DNA of 64,000 nucleotides from DATDAW01 sp036524675 (GCA_036524675.1 DATDBU010000048.1:5111-69110); one strand, 5' to 3'; numbered from the stretch's first letter, positions 33,603 through 43,600 are shown. The notes: generated from the letters alone by a model not told the origin. Numbers and translations are program-made.

Positions 33603-36401
33603 CTAGGGGATCATCTGCGTCGCGTGGATGGCGATGCGCACAGGCTGCTGGCGGGTGATGATCGCCATGTGAGCTGAGTTTTTGCGCCACTCCACAGGCG
33701 GCTTAATCGGGAGCGATGGTGGCGGCGGCAGGGCCACAGACACGTGTGTCCGCGCGCCGAAATCCTTGGGCTTGTCGAAGCCAAAGCGCGGCTCGGTCGG
33801 CTGTTCCTGGATGATGAAGAACCAGCCGGCATCTTTCGTCGCCTCTTGGGAAGTCAGAGCGAACCCGACGAAGGTGACGTCGGGTTGTAGGGTACCGCGG
33901 AAGATTGGATACTTTTCCTCCGGACCCGGCTCGCGGGGATCTCCCGTGGCCTTTGCTGCGTAAATCACTGCGTTCGGATACCGGCTCAGCAGATCGCCGC
34001 GAATCAACAGCACAAGGTTCTCGTCAGGGCCGGGCCCGAGCAGATTCCCGCCCAGCGGATTTGCGCCCCATTGGTCAATCGGTTCGATATCCGGCTGCGC
34101 ACCTTCCCAGAATTGCCGGAAATAAGTGCCCCGTTGATCGGTCGGAAAACCGCGCCACAGCAGCTCGCGGCCCATCTCCGCATTTAGTCCGGTCATGAAC
34201 GCCTCGACGAACTTCGCATTGGTTTCGAGCAGGGTGACCGTATTGGGCGGCACGTGCCCGAGACCTGGCAGCAGCAGCTCCTGCGAAAGGTCACGCAACA
34301 CTTCATACATGGGCTGTGGAAATTCGGGCGCGGCGAGAATGGGGCGCAGCAAATCCGCGCTGGATGCGAGCGCGGCCGGCGCGCCTTTTGGGGAGCCGGA
34401 AGGCACCGTCCGATTGATTGTGGCCCGCACGCGCACCGCGACGGTCACAGCCGGATCGAGACGATTAAGCACTGAAATCTTGAGCAACGGCAGCTGCAGC
34501 GCAGGCCCGGCCGTGTCGTGAACCGCGAGGCGATTGATCCTCGCTTGTTGTTTCGCCGCCGCCTGGCGAAAATTTCTGGCCACCACATTGTCCACATCCA
34601 CAAGTGGTTGCGACCTTCGCGGGGGCATCGGCTCACCCTCCGGAATGATTCTAAAGTCCTTCGCAGGCGGCGCATGATCATCAGCGTTCAGGACTCTTCG
34701 TTCGGTTGCGTTTTCGGAACGAACGACCTGCGTCAACTGCGGCACGGCCAGGGAGACACGATTCAGCGTGATCGCACCGCCGGTCCCTAGAGTAAACCGA
34801 TCATTGGACCGGTTCAGTGTAGTGATGAAGCTGCCGTCAATGCGGAAACCGCCCGGGATTCCCTGTACGACCACGCGGCGGCTGACGGGGCCACGCGGAC
34901 GGGTCAGGCGCCGCGTCGCCGAGGAGACCGCTGCCGTGGGCACGATCGCATTGGCGATGCGTTGGTGAAGCGAAAGCATCTGCGCTGTCGCGCCGTCGAC
35001 TGCCGGGTCCGCCCAGGCGATGCGCGCCTGTGCCGGCGCGGCCACTTGAAGCAATGCGCCGTCGCTCAGGCGCTTGAAATGTTTGACGTGCAGAACGGTG
35101 TTGATCGTGAGGCTGAGCTGTTCCTGCCGCAGCCTCTGATTGGCACGCTCGATCTCGCCCATCTGCTCCCACGCGGACGCCATCAGTTCTTCCTGCTGAC
35201 TTTGCACAACTCGCGTGCCGAGTGCTGCAACCACGCGTTGGCGCGGATCGAGATTGACCTCATCGACCCAGCGGAGCGGCGAGGCGATGTGGTCCACTTG
35301 GGTGACGCCCGCAAGCACGCTCCCATAAATCGGCGGCGCCACCAGCGGTGTCGCCTGCTTCGCCGCGGTGTTAAGCAGCTTCTTGAGCTCTTGTTGGAAG
35401 GCGTTGCGTTGGGCGTCAGGCCAAGGCGTTTGCGCCGCCTTCGGCACGCGCAATGCGCCTTCCAGCTCGAGGATTTTGGTCGGAGGCGGGCTGGCCGGCA
35501 GTTTGAACCCAGGCGTGCTAACGTCCATCGGCCGCTTGCCGACTTGAGACGGCACCTCTCGCGCTTCAAGCAGTTCCGCCAGCGATTCAAAATCGCCCGC
35601 CGGGCCGGTGCGAAATTCCCAGTGGTAGAAGACGGGCAGTGTGACTTGCGCCGAGTCCTGCCGCCACGCGGGGGAGAGGCCGTCTTTCGGTTGGGGCGGT
35701 TGAGGCGGCGTTTCCGTCATTGGGATCGGCTCATTCAATCCTACCTTTCGTCCGATCTCGAACGCCGGGACGACGCACGACAGGTAGTCCGTATCCGGCT
35801 GGAGCAGGCGCGGACAAAGCAGCCGCGAGACAGACAGCTCCGGCCTCGTCGCCAGAATTTGGGTCAGCTCCGCAACTGTCGCGGCTTCGGCGGCCGAAAT
35901 CTGAGCATGCGCCCACGCCCATGATTCGGCCAGATCCGGCAGTTCATCACCGGGCTTTGCTGGCGTGCCGATCTCAAGGATCGGCAGCGGCACCGCACGG
36001 TCCGAGCGCAATGACACGCCCGGCTGCTTTTTGACGACGATCAGGCAAAGCCACGGCCGCAGTTTTCCACTGGGGTCCGCTTTTGCTGGCGTGAAAAGCC
36101 ACGGCAGATCGGGCCGGTCAAATTCGATCCCGGCGAGAAAGTTCGATTCGAAGGTCGTGTTTCCCGGCTTTGGTTCGGTGCGGACGATCTGCTGCCGATC
36201 CAGGCCGGTTACCTCGCCGGGACCGAGCAGACCGACGGTAACGTTGACGTCCTTTGCGTTATTGACCCGCAGTTTGACGGGCACCGAGACGCGGCCCGCC
36301 TGCGTCGGGGACAGCGTGTCGGCATTTTGGATCGCCCCCGCCGCACCCTGGCGCACCCACGGCAGAAAGATCGAGCTGGCGTTGGGAATCGTGTCAGGCA
36401 T
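33603..36401 (-). CDS. 932-aa protein, third gene of the 15.6-kb operon
   Basis: No known domain recognised. The N-terminus reads SSIFLPWVRQGAAGAI, then RVSVPVKLRVNN, EVTGLDRQQIVRTEPKPGN and GIEFDRPDLPWLFTPAKAD with LRPWLCLIVVKK, a beta-rich block that recalls viral or phage structural proteins in rhythm only. The middle is helical. The C-terminal third has ELLWRGFPTDQRGTYFRQFW and a final beta stretch (VTFVGFALTSQEATKDAGWF, then FFIIQEQPTEPRFGFD). Cysteine-poor, no signal peptide. 13 nt downstream of the 1182-aa gene, 10 nt upstream of the 1599-aa gene. Function unknown. Confidence 0.87.
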   Translation of the reverse strand: MPDTIPNASSIFLPWVRQGAAGAIQNADTLSPTQAGRVSVPVKLRVNNAKDVNVTVGLLGPGEVTGLDRQQIVRTEPKPGNTTFESNFLAGIEFDRPDLPWLFTPAKADPSGKLRPWLCLIVVKKQPGVSLRSDRAVPLPILEIGTPAKPGDELPDLAESWAWAHAQISAAEAATVAELTQILATRPELSVSRLLCPRLLQPDTDYLSCVVPAFEIGRKVGLNEPIPMTETPPQPPQPKDGLSPAWRQDSAQVTLPVFYHWEFRTGPAGDFESLAELLEAREVPSQVGKRPMDVSTPGFKLPASPPPTKILELEGALRVPKAAQTPWPDAQRNAFQQELKKLLNTAAKQATPLVAPPIYGSVLAGVTQVDHIASPLRWVDEVNLDPRQRVVAALGTRVVQSQQEELMASAWEQMGEIERANQRLRQEQLSLTINTVLHVKHFKRLSDGALLQVAAPAQARIAWADPAVDGATAQMLSLHQRIANAIVPTAAVSSATRRLTRPRGPVSRRVVVQGIPGGFRIDGSFITTLNRSNDRFTLGTGGAITLNRVSLAVPQLTQVVRSENATERRVLNADDHAPPAKDFRIIPEGEPMPPRRSQPLVDVDNVVARNFRQAAAKQQARINRLAVHDTAGPALQLPLLKISVLNRLDPAVTVAVRVRATINRTVPSGSPKGAPAALASSADLLRPILAAPEFPQPMYEVLRDLSQELLLPGLGHVPPNTVTLLETNAKFVEAFMTGLNAEMGRELLWRGFPTDQRGTYFRQFWEGAQPDIEPIDQWGANPLGGNLLGPGPDENLVLLIRGDLLSRYPNAVIYAAKATGDPREPGPEEKYPIFRGTLQPDVTFVGFALTSQEATKDAGWFFIIQEQPTEPRFGFDKPKDFGARTHVSVALPPPPSLPIKPPVEWRKNSAHMAIITRQQPVRIAIHATQMIP

Positions 36402-36414
36402 GGCGTGTCGTTGT

Positions 36415-39400
36415 TCAGCGGACCAATTCGTAAGCCCGGACGACCTGCCGCTTCGCCGCCTCGGCCGGGTTTTGCTGTTTCAGCTTTCGAAGGATTTCCT
36501 GGGCGTCGATCCAGGTCATCGGCTTCCCAGCTTCGACTCCGGGTGCCGTCTGCGGCGACAGGTCTTCGGTCGAAGCGATTGCATAGCGCGGCTTGGACAC
36601 GGCGACTTCCGGTGTGCGCGCACGGTTTTGGAATTTCGCGGTGCCCGTCCGCTGCACCGCGCTCCGCGCAGCCGCGCCGAACCGCGCATGCAGGAACAGT
36701 TGGTCCCGGTTAAGCTTGAAGCCGGGTTTCGGCGGGCTGGGCGCTGGCGCTTGCTTATCGACAATGATTGTCTCGTATTCGAGCACTGTATTGACCCGCT
36801 CCGAGTTATTGAACGCGAAGCCGTCGATGCCCACCATCAACCCCGCGTCCATCGTGTCGAATGACGGACTGGCGATGCTCTCATCGTCCGTCATTTCGAA
36901 GAACTGAGCGGATGCGAAAAAGTCCGTTAGCGGTGTCGGTGTCTGCGCCACGCCACCTACAGTAATGCTGGTGATGCTGAAGCGTCGCGCGCCACTCGGC
37001 GGGCTGCTGCCGAACTTGTCAATATCCCGCGAGAGGTTCAATGGCACGATCGTCTGTTTGACGCCGAACTTTCCGAGCGGATGAATCCTCACTTCGTTCG
37101 GCACAGGCAGCTCGCGCACGGTCGCCACTCTCCGCTGGCCGACCGGGAGCGCTTCCTGCCAGTTGCGTCGGTCGCCAAGCGCCGCAACCAGCTCGCCGAG
37201 AACATCGACTGCGGGCAGTGGCGGTGGCGGGGCGCCTTCCACGAGTGTCTTATCGAAGCTGACCGAAACGTCCCACCACAAAACTTCGAAGGTCGCCTTG
37301 CCCCTTGCGCGTAGCGGCCGCGGGCCTTCCAACGCACCTTCTACGGCGACTTTAAAAAGATTCCTCGAGCCGCGTTTGAGCTGCACCGAGGCGTGGAACT
37401 CGGCCAGGAAATGAAAGGGACTGAGCTGGATCAGCACGTCGAAGCCGATGTCGCCTTCGATACTGAAGCCATGCGCGGCGGCGTAGAGATTCGCCCGCGC
37501 GCCGAACTGCACCGTGTTCGAGGTGACGGCGAAATAGGCGGCGCAAGTGATCCGCGGGTTGTCACCCGCGCTGAGGTTGATCGCGAGCCGGTCGAGCCGC
37601 GGGAAATTTGCGGGCGGATTGAAGGCGTGGTGCAATCCGCCGATCGCGAGTGCGAAGCTTGGCGCCCCCTTCCACCTTAACCGCATCGCCATTCCGCCAG
37701 TGAGCACGAACTTCTTCAGCAAGCGCGACTCGTAGAGCACCGCATCGAGCGATGCCGTGCCCTGGTCGAAGTCGATAATCCCGACCGCGTCCATCTTGAT
37801 CCGCAGCAGGTCGTTCTCTTTCTTCGGAAGGATTGCCTCGACCTGCCCCATGACGAGCAGGCGCAGCCGCTCGCCGATCTCGAGCACGATCCCGAGCTGC
37901 ATCGTGACGAGCGTCGGCGTGGCCCATTCGATCTCGACCATTGGGCCGAACAGATGGTGTCCCGGCGCGATGGGGAAGATCTTGTTGAGCCCACTGAGCA
38001 ATTGCAGCGCGTCGCGGACCGGGTTCGCGGGAAAAAGGACTGCGTCGAGAGTGTGGTTTTTCACCCCCACGCATAGGACCTCCTCGTTGAACGTGCGATT
38101 GATCGCCAGCATTCCGCCGAGACCGGTCAGTTTGAAACCGAGACCCAGTTGAATGGGCTTGAAGCCTTCAGCTGTAATGATGACGAGCAGCGAAAAGCCT
38201 TTGGTGCCATCGGGCAGCCGTGTGGCGATGATGCCGAGCGCGCTCACCGAGAGCCCGCCTTCGAGGCTCAACTGCACCGCACCCGCGTAAACACCGCGCT
38301 GCTGATCGAGAAAAAGGAAACCGCCGCCCGTGACAGCGCTCGATTCGATGGAAATGGCGACACCACGCGGCAACGCTGGCCCGAGCGACAGATCGGCGAG
38401 GCCGAGGTTGCCGATCCCTTTTTCGGGGAACGCCAGTTTCAGCTCGAAGCCGAGCCGGTCGATGCTGATGTAGGCGGGACCGAGCCGAAGGATCAGCGAG
38501 GCGCTCGCCTCGGCAACGACATCCGACGTATCGGGAGTGGTATCGTTCGCGGCGAGCTTGAGCTGCAGCGAGTGCAGCTCGAGGGGACCGAGCGCCACTC
38601 CGACCGGGATCGAAACGCTGAAGCCCTTTCCGATGGCGCCGGCGATCTGAGGTGGCTTGCCATTCGGCGGCGCAGCTCGCGTCAAGCCGAGCGCCCGCGT
38701 CGATCTTCCGGAAAGGAACGGCACGTTCCCCTCGGTGAACAGGCCGCGCTTTGTGCTGGCTCCGAGGCCGAAGTTGAACGGAAACCGCAATCCTCCGGCC
38801 GGCAGCAGCGACGCCAGAAAGCCGTCGTTGTCCTTGGTCGCAATAACCACCGCGCAGTCGTTGAGGGACAACTTGATCTCAGCTTCGGTCGCGTCGAGGT
38901 CGATCTCGTTAGCGCTAACCGTCGCGACCAGCTCAACGGTGCCGACTTCGAAATGTGTGTCACTGTCCGACGGCAATACGAAGGAGCGATTGGTTTGATC
39001 GGGGATCGACTGAAGCGCGACGCTCGCGCGGACGTCCGGCGGTCCGCCCAGCGGCCCGCGGATCGTGAAAACCTTCTCCCCAAAGAAGGTCATATCCACT
39101 ACGGACGGCGAGCTGACCTCGAGGAGCGCTTTCCACCGCTTGCTCAGCGGAGCGTCCAATGCGCCGCTGCCGCCCAGCGTGAGAAACAGCCCTGGTCCAC
39201 CCTGCGGTGTGCTCAGAAAGTAAAGCGAGGTGTTGATCCGCTTTTCGATGGTCTGGCCATTTGCGTCGCGTTCGGTGGTAAAAAACACGGAGCTGAGCAT
39301 GCGCCGCGAGATCGCGTCCCCTTGCGGCGTGCCGGATTCGGGCGCGGGATCCCAGCCGTAGAGCGAGCGATTGTTTGGCTTAAAGGCAAAGGCTAGGAAT

Positions 39401-39963
39401 GCACCGAGCGGCACGAAGTAGAAGTCCGATCTCGCCTGCGCCTCCTCTTCGTCATCGAGCGCGATGAGGATTGTCTTCAGCAGATAAAAGCCGCCGTCGG
39501 TACAAACCTTGACGATGTTCTTCCAGGTGATTTTCCCGCTGAGAAACGGCGCGCCCGTATCTTCTACGAAGCTTACCGCCTGGGCCGCGACGAAGAGCTT
39601 GGGCTTGCGCAGGCGAATGTAGTTGAGCGCAAGCAAATTCAGAAACCGGTTGGTGACCTCGCCCACCAACGCCGGACTCAGGCTGAACGACGAGATGAAT
39701 GACCGCACCGAATCGAAAACTGCACGCAGGTCGGAAAGCGTGCTGTCCAGCGCAGCTTTGTCCGCGTCCACCGTCTGCTGATAACGGCCGATGCTATCGA
39801 GCTTGTCCTGCGGCACGTTCGGCTTCGGCGGCGGGTCGGTCGGCTCGAGGCCGACGTCTTCGAGCAGTGACTTGCGCGCTTCGTCGTCCTCAAGCGTGTC
39901 CTTGATCCACTCGAGGAACTCTTTGATTTCGCCAATCAGTCCCTGGAGTGTGCTTTCAGCCAT
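36415..39963 (-). CDS. 1182-aa DUF6603-like protein, second gene of the 15.6-kb operon
   Basis: A 1182-aa protein. After a helical N-terminus (~1-125, LQGLIGEIKEFLEWIKDTL) it is almost entirely beta-rich from ~390 to 930, with many alternating hydrophobic strands: GKGFSVSIPVGVALGPLEL, LGLGFKLTGLGGMLAINRTF, VTMQLGIVLEIGERLRLLVM, FVLTGGMAMRLRWKG, HGFSIEGDIGFDVLIQLS. The LTGLGG...NRT stretch makes me think of DUF6603; this is from memory. Long repeated amphipathic strands could form a groove or sheet that binds lipid or stacks into a fibre; that is speculation. No signal peptide or membrane anchor. 12 nt after the phosphatase gene. Confidence 0.82.
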   Translation of the reverse strand: MAESTLQGLIGEIKEFLEWIKDTLEDDEARKSLLEDVGLEPTDPPPKPNVPQDKLDSIGRYQQTVDADKAALDSTLSDLRAVFDSVRSFISSFSLSPALVGEVTNRFLNLLALNYIRLRKPKLFVAAQAVSFVEDTGAPFLSGKITWKNIVKVCTDGGFYLLKTILIALDDEEEAQARSDFYFVPLGAFLAFAFKPNNRSLYGWDPAPESGTPQGDAISRRMLSSVFFTTERDANGQTIEKRINTSLYFLSTPQGGPGLFLTLGGSGALDAPLSKRWKALLEVSSPSVVDMTFFGEKVFTIRGPLGGPPDVRASVALQSIPDQTNRSFVLPSDSDTHFEVGTVELVATVSANEIDLDATEAEIKLSLNDCAVVIATKDNDGFLASLLPAGGLRFPFNFGLGASTKRGLFTEGNVPFLSGRSTRALGLTRAAPPNGKPPQIAGAIGKGFSVSIPVGVALGPLELHSLQLKLAANDTTPDTSDVVAEASASLILRLGPAYISIDRLGFELKLAFPEKGIGNLGLADLSLGPALPRGVAISIESSAVTGGGFLFLDQQRGVYAGAVQLSLEGGLSVSALGIIATRLPDGTKGFSLLVIITAEGFKPIQLGLGFKLTGLGGMLAINRTFNEEVLCVGVKNHTLDAVLFPANPVRDALQLLSGLNKIFPIAPGHHLFGPMVEIEWATPTLVTMQLGIVLEIGERLRLLVMGQVEAILPKKENDLLRIKMDAVGIIDFDQGTASLDAVLYESRLLKKFVLTGGMAMRLRWKGAPSFALAIGGLHHAFNPPANFPRLDRLAINLSAGDNPRITCAAYFAVTSNTVQFGARANLYAAAHGFSIEGDIGFDVLIQLSPFHFLAEFHASVQLKRGSRNLFKVAVEGALEGPRPLRARGKATFEVLWWDVSVSFDKTLVEGAPPPPLPAVDVLGELVAALGDRRNWQEALPVGQRRVATVRELPVPNEVRIHPLGKFGVKQTIVPLNLSRDIDKFGSSPPSGARRFSITSITVGGVAQTPTPLTDFFASAQFFEMTDDESIASPSFDTMDAGLMVGIDGFAFNNSERVNTVLEYETIIVDKQAPAPSPPKPGFKLNRDQLFLHARFGAAARSAVQRTGTAKFQNRARTPEVAVSKPRYAIASTEDLSPQTAPGVEAGKPMTWIDAQEILRKLKQQNPAEAAKRQVVRAYELVR

Positions 39964-39975
39964 GGGTCGTTTCGG

Positions 39976-42483
39976 TTAGGCCGACAGCAACGCCTTTTCC
40001 GGCTTCTTCGCTTCGTCGGCAGTCAGCTTGTCGAGCTTCGCCTCGTGCTTTGTGTAAAGCTGCGGCGTCGGCGGTTTGTTGAGCGGATCGGCCGGATCGG
40101 GCGCAGCCGCATACAGCTCATGGATGACGAAAAGCGTTTCGCCACGTTTCTCAAATCGAACGAGGCCAAGATTGTTGATGAACAGGACCTGGCGCGAATG
40201 GCCTAGCTTGTCCATCTGACGGCCCTGACGGTTCGCTGCCCGGCGGAAACCTTCCTTGTTTTCCGTCACGTCGAAATTTGGGTTGGCCGGATCGAGCAGC
40301 TCGGGCTGGGCCGGTTTGGGGCGCTCGGAGTCCTTGCGCTTGTCGAGCAGCACTTCCGCGCGCCACGACCAGTTGGGCAGCTTGGCGGTGTTCAGCTTCG
40401 TCCCCGCCGGCAAAATCTGGGGCGGAATCAGCACCGGCGCGCGTTTCAACCGGGATTTGATCGCAGGCACGGGTTTCACATCGGTGGGGAAGACCAGCAG
40501 ATCCGACGCGGTGGTATCCCACCCCAAGCGCTCCGCCTTGAAATCCTTGCGGATAAGGCGCTGCGCGAACGCCAGCGTGCGATCGACGATCCGGATAATG
40601 TCCGGCATCACGTTCTGTATTCCACTCGAGATGAATTGCACGAAACGAGCCGGCTCCGCCTGATCCGCCTGTTTCCAATAACTGAGCGCGTTGCTCGCCG
40701 CGTAATGAACGTCGCCGGACAGAAAAATAACCCGACGATAAGGGGCGAGTCGCTTTAGCAAAAATTCGAACGTCTTCGGATCAAACGTCCACGCTTCGAT
40801 TGCGTCCGGATTTGTGCCGATCTGGCCCCGCGTACCGATCGTCTTTTCGTCGAGCTTGCCTTGCAGCTCGTTGTAATCCTTCAGGTCGAAAATGCGATAA
40901 AGCGCCGGCGCAAACAGCTCATCGAACATCGACGGTCCGAGGACTGGCTCTGACGTGATGACGAAAACGACTTCTTTCCCAGTCGGCAACGGACCTGCCG
41001 GAATCATGTCCGGCAGCGCGGTCACGGCAACGTTGCCCGGTGGCCCGACATTCGAAACGTAGCTGCGCCGCGTGCGGTTGTCGGTCACTAGGACCAAATG
41101 CTTTTCTCCTGGGACGGTGTAGTGCCATTTTACCGGCGGGTTGGCGGCGTCCAGCCCGGTGTTTTGATCCAGGCCCAAGAGCTTATCGATTTCGTTGCCG
41201 GCAGCTTCGTTCGGATTTTCGGTGGCATTCGCCGGGAAGAGCTTCGTCGCCTGGTCGAGCAGTTGTTTGCGTTCACCGGCTTCGAACGCCACCGAGTCAT
41301 TGCCCCAACCCTGGAAGAGCGCATACGCGAGCATCCCGTTCCGAATAATCGTCTTGCCGAGCGGACTGGTGAGCACGCGATCGCGCCAGATTGGATTCAA
41401 ATACCAATCATCGGTGATCTCGTGATCATCGAAGATCATATAAGTCGGCGTGTTCGCCAGCGCGCGCCGCACCTTTGGCAATGTCCGACGGAACTCGGTC
41501 AGCGCGGCGATTTCACGGTCGTAAATGCCCGGGCGATCAGCCGCCTTGTCTTGCTCCGAAAGAAGGTCTTTCGTCTCCGCGCTCGGCGTGAAATCTGGAA
41601 GGAAAATCGCCTTCGCCGGGAATTCATCCCAGACCGCGCGGCTCCAGACCATCAAATACATCGCGCAGAATTCGGCCAACGACATCAAATGACTGTGCCC
41701 ATCGTGGGTAGTCATGCGCGCCGTGTTCAAAAGGAGCTTCAGCCGTTGCCCTGGCGGAAAATGCGGCCTGTCGGCTGGAAAACGCGTGATCGCCTGAGAA
41801 ACGGGATCACGCTTCACGGGCAGTTGCTCGATCCCTGGGAACAGTTGCTTTCCCAATTCCATCTGCATGTGCAGATGCACCCTGCCCACGTCGTCGGCAT
41901 AAATCTGGTCGCCGGTAAGGAAGAGCTGGTGCGGCCGTTTTAGCGGGTCTTTGTAGGCGTTGTCGCGGCTGAGGAAGTCGTCAGCCCAAGCCAGACCGTC
42001 CATCAGCGAGGCACTCGCCCGCCGGCAGGAGCCGTGTACCACACGTAGGTCGGTCAGATTGCGGGGTGGCAGCGCGAAGGTTGGCAGCACGTCCGCTTCA
42101 AACCCAAGCGCGAGATGCTTCGTGTTCGGGCCAGGCGTCGGCGGGTCATCGCGCAGCAATCCGAGAGATTTCAGCGTGTGGGTCCCGGAAGCAGTCTGCA
42201 GCGACAGATCGTACGAATAAGTCCGGTCTGGTTGCAGCGCCTGGCCGCTGGAAAGTTTCAGCGTCACAACGACCACATGAAGCTGCTGCCCGATACGCAA
42301 CGTCTGCGCCGCTGGATCAGGACCGGTGACGAGGGCAGGCTTTTCCCCCGCCTTGATGCCGCCGCCTTCCCACAAGGAGAGTTTGACGTTGCTGGCAGCC
42401 TCCTTCAACGCAACCCATACCGACACCAGATTGGGCTCAACCCGGCGGAGTATCGGACCAGCCAGCATGACAGGCAGGTTCAC
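39976..42483 (-). CDS. PhoD-like metallophosphatase, first gene of the 15.6-kb operon
   Basis: A member of the PhoD-like phosphatase/phosphodiesterase family. Metal-binding motifs are LTGDQIYADDVG, MIFDDHEITDDWYLNP and FLSGDVHYAASNA, with VVHGSCRRAS before them; an Ig-like N-terminal domain (ILRRVEPNLVSVWVALKEA) precedes. No Tat or Sec signal is present, unlike secreted PhoD, so it is likely cytoplasmic. I place the start at the GTG at 42483; the frame extends to a GTG at 42579 but those 32 residues are unlike the family. The C-terminal ~150 residues are extra. Substrate unknown; a phosphodiester of nucleic acid, lipid or teichoic type is possible. Confidence 0.86.
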   Translation of the reverse strand: MNLPVMLAGPILRRVEPNLVSVWVALKEAASNVKLSLWEGGGIKAGEKPALVTGPDPAAQTLRIGQQLHVVVVTLKLSSGQALQPDRTYSYDLSLQTASGTHTLKSLGLLRDDPPTPGPNTKHLALGFEADVLPTFALPPRNLTDLRVVHGSCRRASASLMDGLAWADDFLSRDNAYKDPLKRPHQLFLTGDQIYADDVGRVHLHMQMELGKQLFPGIEQLPVKRDPVSQAITRFPADRPHFPPGQRLKLLLNTARMTTHDGHSHLMSLAEFCAMYLMVWSRAVWDEFPAKAIFLPDFTPSAETKDLLSEQDKAADRPGIYDREIAALTEFRRTLPKVRRALANTPTYMIFDDHEITDDWYLNPIWRDRVLTSPLGKTIIRNGMLAYALFQGWGNDSVAFEAGERKQLLDQATKLFPANATENPNEAAGNEIDKLLGLDQNTGLDAANPPVKWHYTVPGEKHLVLVTDNRTRRSYVSNVGPPGNVAVTALPDMIPAGPLPTGKEVVFVITSEPVLGPSMFDELFAPALYRIFDLKDYNELQGKLDEKTIGTRGQIGTNPDAIEAWTFDPKTFEFLLKRLAPYRRVIFLSGDVHYAASNALSYWKQADQAEPARFVQFISSGIQNVMPDIIRIVDRTLAFAQRLIRKDFKAERLGWDTTASDLLVFPTDVKPVPAIKSRLKRAPVLIPPQILPAGTKLNTAKLPNWSWRAEVLLDKRKDSERPKPAQPELLDPANPNFDVTENKEGFRRAANRQGRQMDKLGHSRQVLFINNLGLVRFEKRGETLFVIHELYAAAPDPADPLNKPPTPQLYTKHEAKLDKLTADEAKKPEKALLSA

Positions 42484-42575
42484 AACGGCGACTATCCTGG
42501 ATGTTGACCAGTCTTCAAGCCTTTTCTCGCACGATGCTTTCTGAAGCAGACCCGCGTGGGTTGATCGTGGCCGAC

Positions 42576-42808
42576 TCACTTTGCAATCGCAGCCGCGGCG
42601 AAGAGGTTGTTAAGACCTTCCGTCATTGTGGGATGCGAAAAAAATACGTCTCGGAGGGCTGTCAAGGGTAGTCCCGCAATCATGGCCACCTAAATGGTGC
42701 TCAATGTTTCTCCGGTATCGGCTGCAAGAATCGTGCATCCCAGGATCCGGTCGCTCTTTCTAAGAGACGTTTTTTTCTGCCCCGCTGCGCCGTCTATTCG
42801 TAGTGGTC
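42576..42808 (-). pseudogene. Remnant of a pyridine nucleotide-disulfide oxidoreductase (MerA/Lpd-like)
   Basis: Translation of the minus strand gives DRILGCTILAADTGETLSTI, a stop, then VAMIAGLPLTALRDVFFSHP and TMTEGLNNLFAAAAIAK, closely matching the C-terminal dimerisation domain of mercuric reductase or dihydrolipoamide dehydrogenase-type flavoproteins. An in-frame TAG at 42690-42692 and loss of everything upstream show it is dead. The final stop touches the outermost possible start of the phosphatase frame (GTG at 42577-42579). Confidence 0.72.
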
Positions 42809-43600
42809 TCGGCCCGGCAGACTTTATGATCTCTTGAGGGCAGCGGCGCGCGAAGAGATCGAATCAAGTCGCGGCGAATTCAGCACTCTCACCGGAAGCG
42901 CGTTAGACGACGCAATCGATGAGCCTCAGAGTATTGCGACGGAGACCGATGACTTTCTCGATCTCGTAAATGACACAATGGATGAGATCGGCGAGAGATT
43001 CGCCGGAGTAACGAATGGAAGACCCATCAAGTCCTCTACAGGCTGATGGGATGCGTGGACTCTCACAATGCCGAGTCAGCAGCGTGACGGCTTCATCAAC
43101 GCGGTGCGCGGATTTTGTGGGACGGCGAAAGATCAATGGGGCAGTCTGCTCACCCCTCTTGTTACCGGGATTCGCGTGCGCGGCCCATTCCGCCCCGAGT
43201 GGGTGCCGGAAGGAGAGGAGTATCGCCATGTCTTCATCGACACCGAGGGATTGCTGCACGCGCGCATGACGGCAGACGTTCCAGATGAAATGACTTCTCT
43301 CTTCAATGACGTGGACAATGTGTTGCTTGTCGAGTCTGCGAAGAACGCTTTGAGTTCGCCGGTTGCAGGGAAGGTTTTTCGAGGCGCTGGCCAGCGCTGG
43401 CTATGCATCCAAGTTTGCACTCCTGTTTACGCACATGGATACGGTTTCCGGAGATAACCTGACCTCGCCCGGATCCAAGCGTGAACACCTTTTTGGCAGT
43501 GTGCGCAACGTGCTCGACAATCAAGTTGCCCGAATTGTCAGCCGTGAAGCTGCGCGGCGGCTCGCTGACCGAATTATGGCGGCTCATATAACCAATTCCT
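42804..43600 (+). pseudogene. GTPase-like gene, broken by a stop and a frameshift
   Basis: Two frames read as one protein. Frame one gives LYDLLRAAAREEIESSRGEF through FLDLVNDTMDEIGERFAGV, a TGA at 43044-43046, then RDGFINAVRGFCGTAKDQWG and HVFIDTEGLLHARMTADVPD, with a DTEG that fits a GTPase switch motif. Reading then shifts at a T5 run (43375-43379) to EALASAGYASKFALLFTHMD, whose THMD resembles the base-recognition motif. No P-loop is visible, so the N-terminus is also gone. It ends where the convergent marR gene begins. Sequencing error could account for the T-run shift but not the stop. Confidence 0.6.

Noticed and set aside
38149..39396. 415-aa open frame on the plus strand antisense to the DUF6603-like gene
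   Set aside because: Arg-rich, low-complexity composition and no family resemblance; a shadow of the GC-rich coding strand.
26924..42483. Prophage or contractile injection system
   Set aside because: The beta-rich N-terminus of the 932-aa protein recalls phage parts, but there is no sheath, tube, spike, terminase, capsid or AAA+ gene.
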